DNA from: Spirosoma validum | Lineage (GTDB): Bacteria > Bacteroidota > Bacteroidia > Cytophagales > Spirosomataceae | Direction: 5' to 3' | Length of the DNA: 64,000 bases | Assembly: GCF_014699035.1 (NCBI RefSeq) | Contig: NZ_JACXAA010000001.1 | Span: 682,001 to 746,000 of the forward strand | In this document: in pieces, positions 63,040-64,000 of the stretch | Position numbering within the stretch: position 1 is the first letter of the stretch | Layout: every line of letters begins with the position of its first letter | The notes under the pieces: model-generated | What the model saw: only the letters and a program-made list of their open reading frames with translations | The model's database searches: none | Told to the model about the DNA's origin: nothing | Position numbers and translations under genes: made by a program

Positions 63040-63945
63040 ATGTTTTTCATCATTCTCGGCTTTCTGGCTTTGATTGCCGGATTTGCCATTAATACCCCTG
63101 CGCTAACATTTTCGCGCTTTTCCCGACCAGCTAAAGTGATTGGAATTATTCTGATTCTGTTAGGTGGCCTTACAGCCAGTGTTCGACAGATTGACGCTGG
63201 ACAAGTCGGCGTTATTTCATTATTTGGCAACGTGAGTGATCGAGCTTTAAACTCTGGTCTCAACCTGGTCAATCCATTAGCCAACGTAACGGAGTTTGAC
63301 GTAAAAACGCAGAACTACACCATGTCAGCTTCGCATAATGAAGGGCAGAAGGAAGGCGATGATGCTATTCGAGTCTTAACCGCCGACGGTCTGGAAGTCG
63401 TAATTGACCTGACTGTTCTATATCGTGTGGTTCCGGCTGATGCACCAAGAATTTACCGCGAAATTGGTCCGGATTACATGGACAAAATCGTTCGGCCGAT
63501 TACACGCACGCGTATTCGGGACAATGCCGTTTATTACGATGCCATTGCCTTGTACTCGACCCGGCGAGATGAATTTCAAGGCCGTATTTATAAAACGATC
63601 GAGTCTGACTTCAAAAAGAGAGGACTGCTGCTGGAGCAGTTGTTGATCCGCAATATTGACTTACCCGCATCAGTCAAGAAAACGATCGAATCGAAAATTA
63701 ATGCTGAGCAGGACGCCCAGAAAATGCAATTTGTATTGCAGAAAGAACGACAGGAAGCGGAACGGAAACGGGTTGAAGCGCAGGGTATCGCTGATTATCA
63801 AAAGATTTTATCTACAGGCCTCTCAGATAAGCAGTTGCAATATGAGCAGATCAAAGCCCAGCGCGAACTGGCCGCATCGCCCAATGCTAAAATCGTCATC
63901 ATGGGCAGCCGTGGTAACGTACCGTTAATTTTGAATGATCGATAG
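63040..63945 (+). CDS. Prohibitin/SPFH-family membrane protein
   Basis: A 301-residue protein from the ATG at 63040. Two hydrophobic segments (about 1-18 and 31-47) precede an SPFH domain (about 50-220: DAGQVGVISLFGNVSDRALNSGLNLVNPLANV; LTVLYRVVPADAPRIYREIGPDY) and a charged helical region (EQDAQKMQFVLQKERQEAERKRVEAQGIADYQK) that forms coiled coils. Prohibitins assemble into large membrane rings and in bacteria are linked to membrane domains and FtsH-type protease control. The first segment could be an anchor or an artefact of start choice. It is a single gene. Confidence 0.93.
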   Translation: MFFIILGFLALIAGFAINTPALTFSRFSRPAKVIGIILILLGGLTASVRQIDAGQVGVISLFGNVSDRALNSGLNLVNPLANVTEFDVKTQNYTMSASHNEGQKEGDDAIRVLTADGLEVVIDLTVLYRVVPADAPRIYREIGPDYMDKIVRPITRTRIRDNAVYYDAIALYSTRRDEFQGRIYKTIESDFKKRGLLLEQLLIRNIDLPASVKKTIESKINAEQDAQKMQFVLQKERQEAERKRVEAQGIADYQKILSTGLSDKQLQYEQIKAQRELAASPNAKIVIMGSRGNVPLILNDR

Positions 63946-63953
63946 TAGGTTAG

Positions 63954-63981
63954 TCGAAAAGGCTTCTGAAAGCCTTTTCGA
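63954..63981 (+). terminator. Terminator after the prohibitin gene
   Basis: A perfect 12-bp stem (63954-63965 with 63970-63981, four-base loop CTGA) eight bases after the stop; the T-run is inside the stem and the tail is only moderately T-rich. Confidence 0.7.
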
Positions 63982-64000
63982 TTCAATTGAGACATAAATC

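Noticed and set aside
1-64000. Over-use of the ACGTA/TACGT pentamer as a chromosome-wide signal
   Set aside because: By eye it is frequent, but in a counted stretch (15001-16020) I found four, against about two expected by chance; this is weak and may be codon preference.

Overview
The window is ordinary chromosomal backbone from a member of the Bacteroidota, most likely the order Cytophagales and close to Spirosoma. The signs are a SusC/SusD pair under FecI/FecR-type control, gliding genes gldD and gldG, family-specific DUF2480, DUF4834 and DUF6169 proteins, a fused E1 alpha/beta 2-oxoacid dehydrogenase, a human-like NADP isocitrate dehydrogenase, and repeated TAnnTTTG promoter boxes, the Bacteroidota -7 element. 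The genus is inferred from gene style and was not tested. I see no phage, insertion sequence, CRISPR array, rRNA or tRNA.

Layout. 1-9.1 kb: an AT-rich gap, a SNF2 helicase, a PyrR-like phosphoribosyltransferase, a YcxB-like protein, a Dabb protein, icd and a GT-C membrane glycosyltransferase. 9.4-19.3 kb: an M20 amidohydrolase, then a minus-strand nutrient-uptake locus (ECF sigma, FecR, SusC, SusD, secreted EEP hydrolase). 19.4-29.8 kb: housekeeping genes (DUF167, tautomerase fold, SDR, cyclophilin, LolD-like ATPase, purN, M28 peptidase, LysR, dnaN, MFS exporter). 29.8-37.7 kb: a minus-strand envelope block (serine hydrolase, YceI, a His-rich four-helix membrane protein, Rieske lipoprotein, a protein that joins an anti-sigma-like N-terminus to an outer-membrane barrel, its ECF sigma, a COG4315 lipoprotein, App1). 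37.8-42.7 kb: ridA, gltX, an AIM24 protein, gldD, cytochrome c. 42.8-52.8 kb: acyl-CoA carboxylase beta, MlaD, amidase, LptD, gldG and a small gene plus DUF6169. 52.8-62 kb: complex I genes nuoI-J-K, a 2OG-Fe(II) oxygenase, nuoL and nuoM, led by the fused E1. The end carries a DUF1573 protein and a prohibitin.

How the genes work together. Two separate sigma systems read the outer membrane. One is classical (TonB receptor with STN domain, FecR, ECF sigma). In the other, one polypeptide appears to run from a cytoplasmic sigma-binding segment to an outer-membrane barrel. LptD, MlaD, the amidase, the LolD-like ATPase, GldD and GldG serve envelope building and gliding. The nuo block, the E1 enzyme, icd, cytochrome c and the Rieske/YceI cluster serve redox metabolism.

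Most unusual. NuoI carries a tail of about 300 residues with eight spaced FRPTMKP-like motifs. The IM-to-OM anti-sigma/barrel fusion is the second. The third is a set of long, often perfect hairpins with unrelated sequences that fill the short spacers between genes, five of them ending about 5 to 12 nt before the next start codon.
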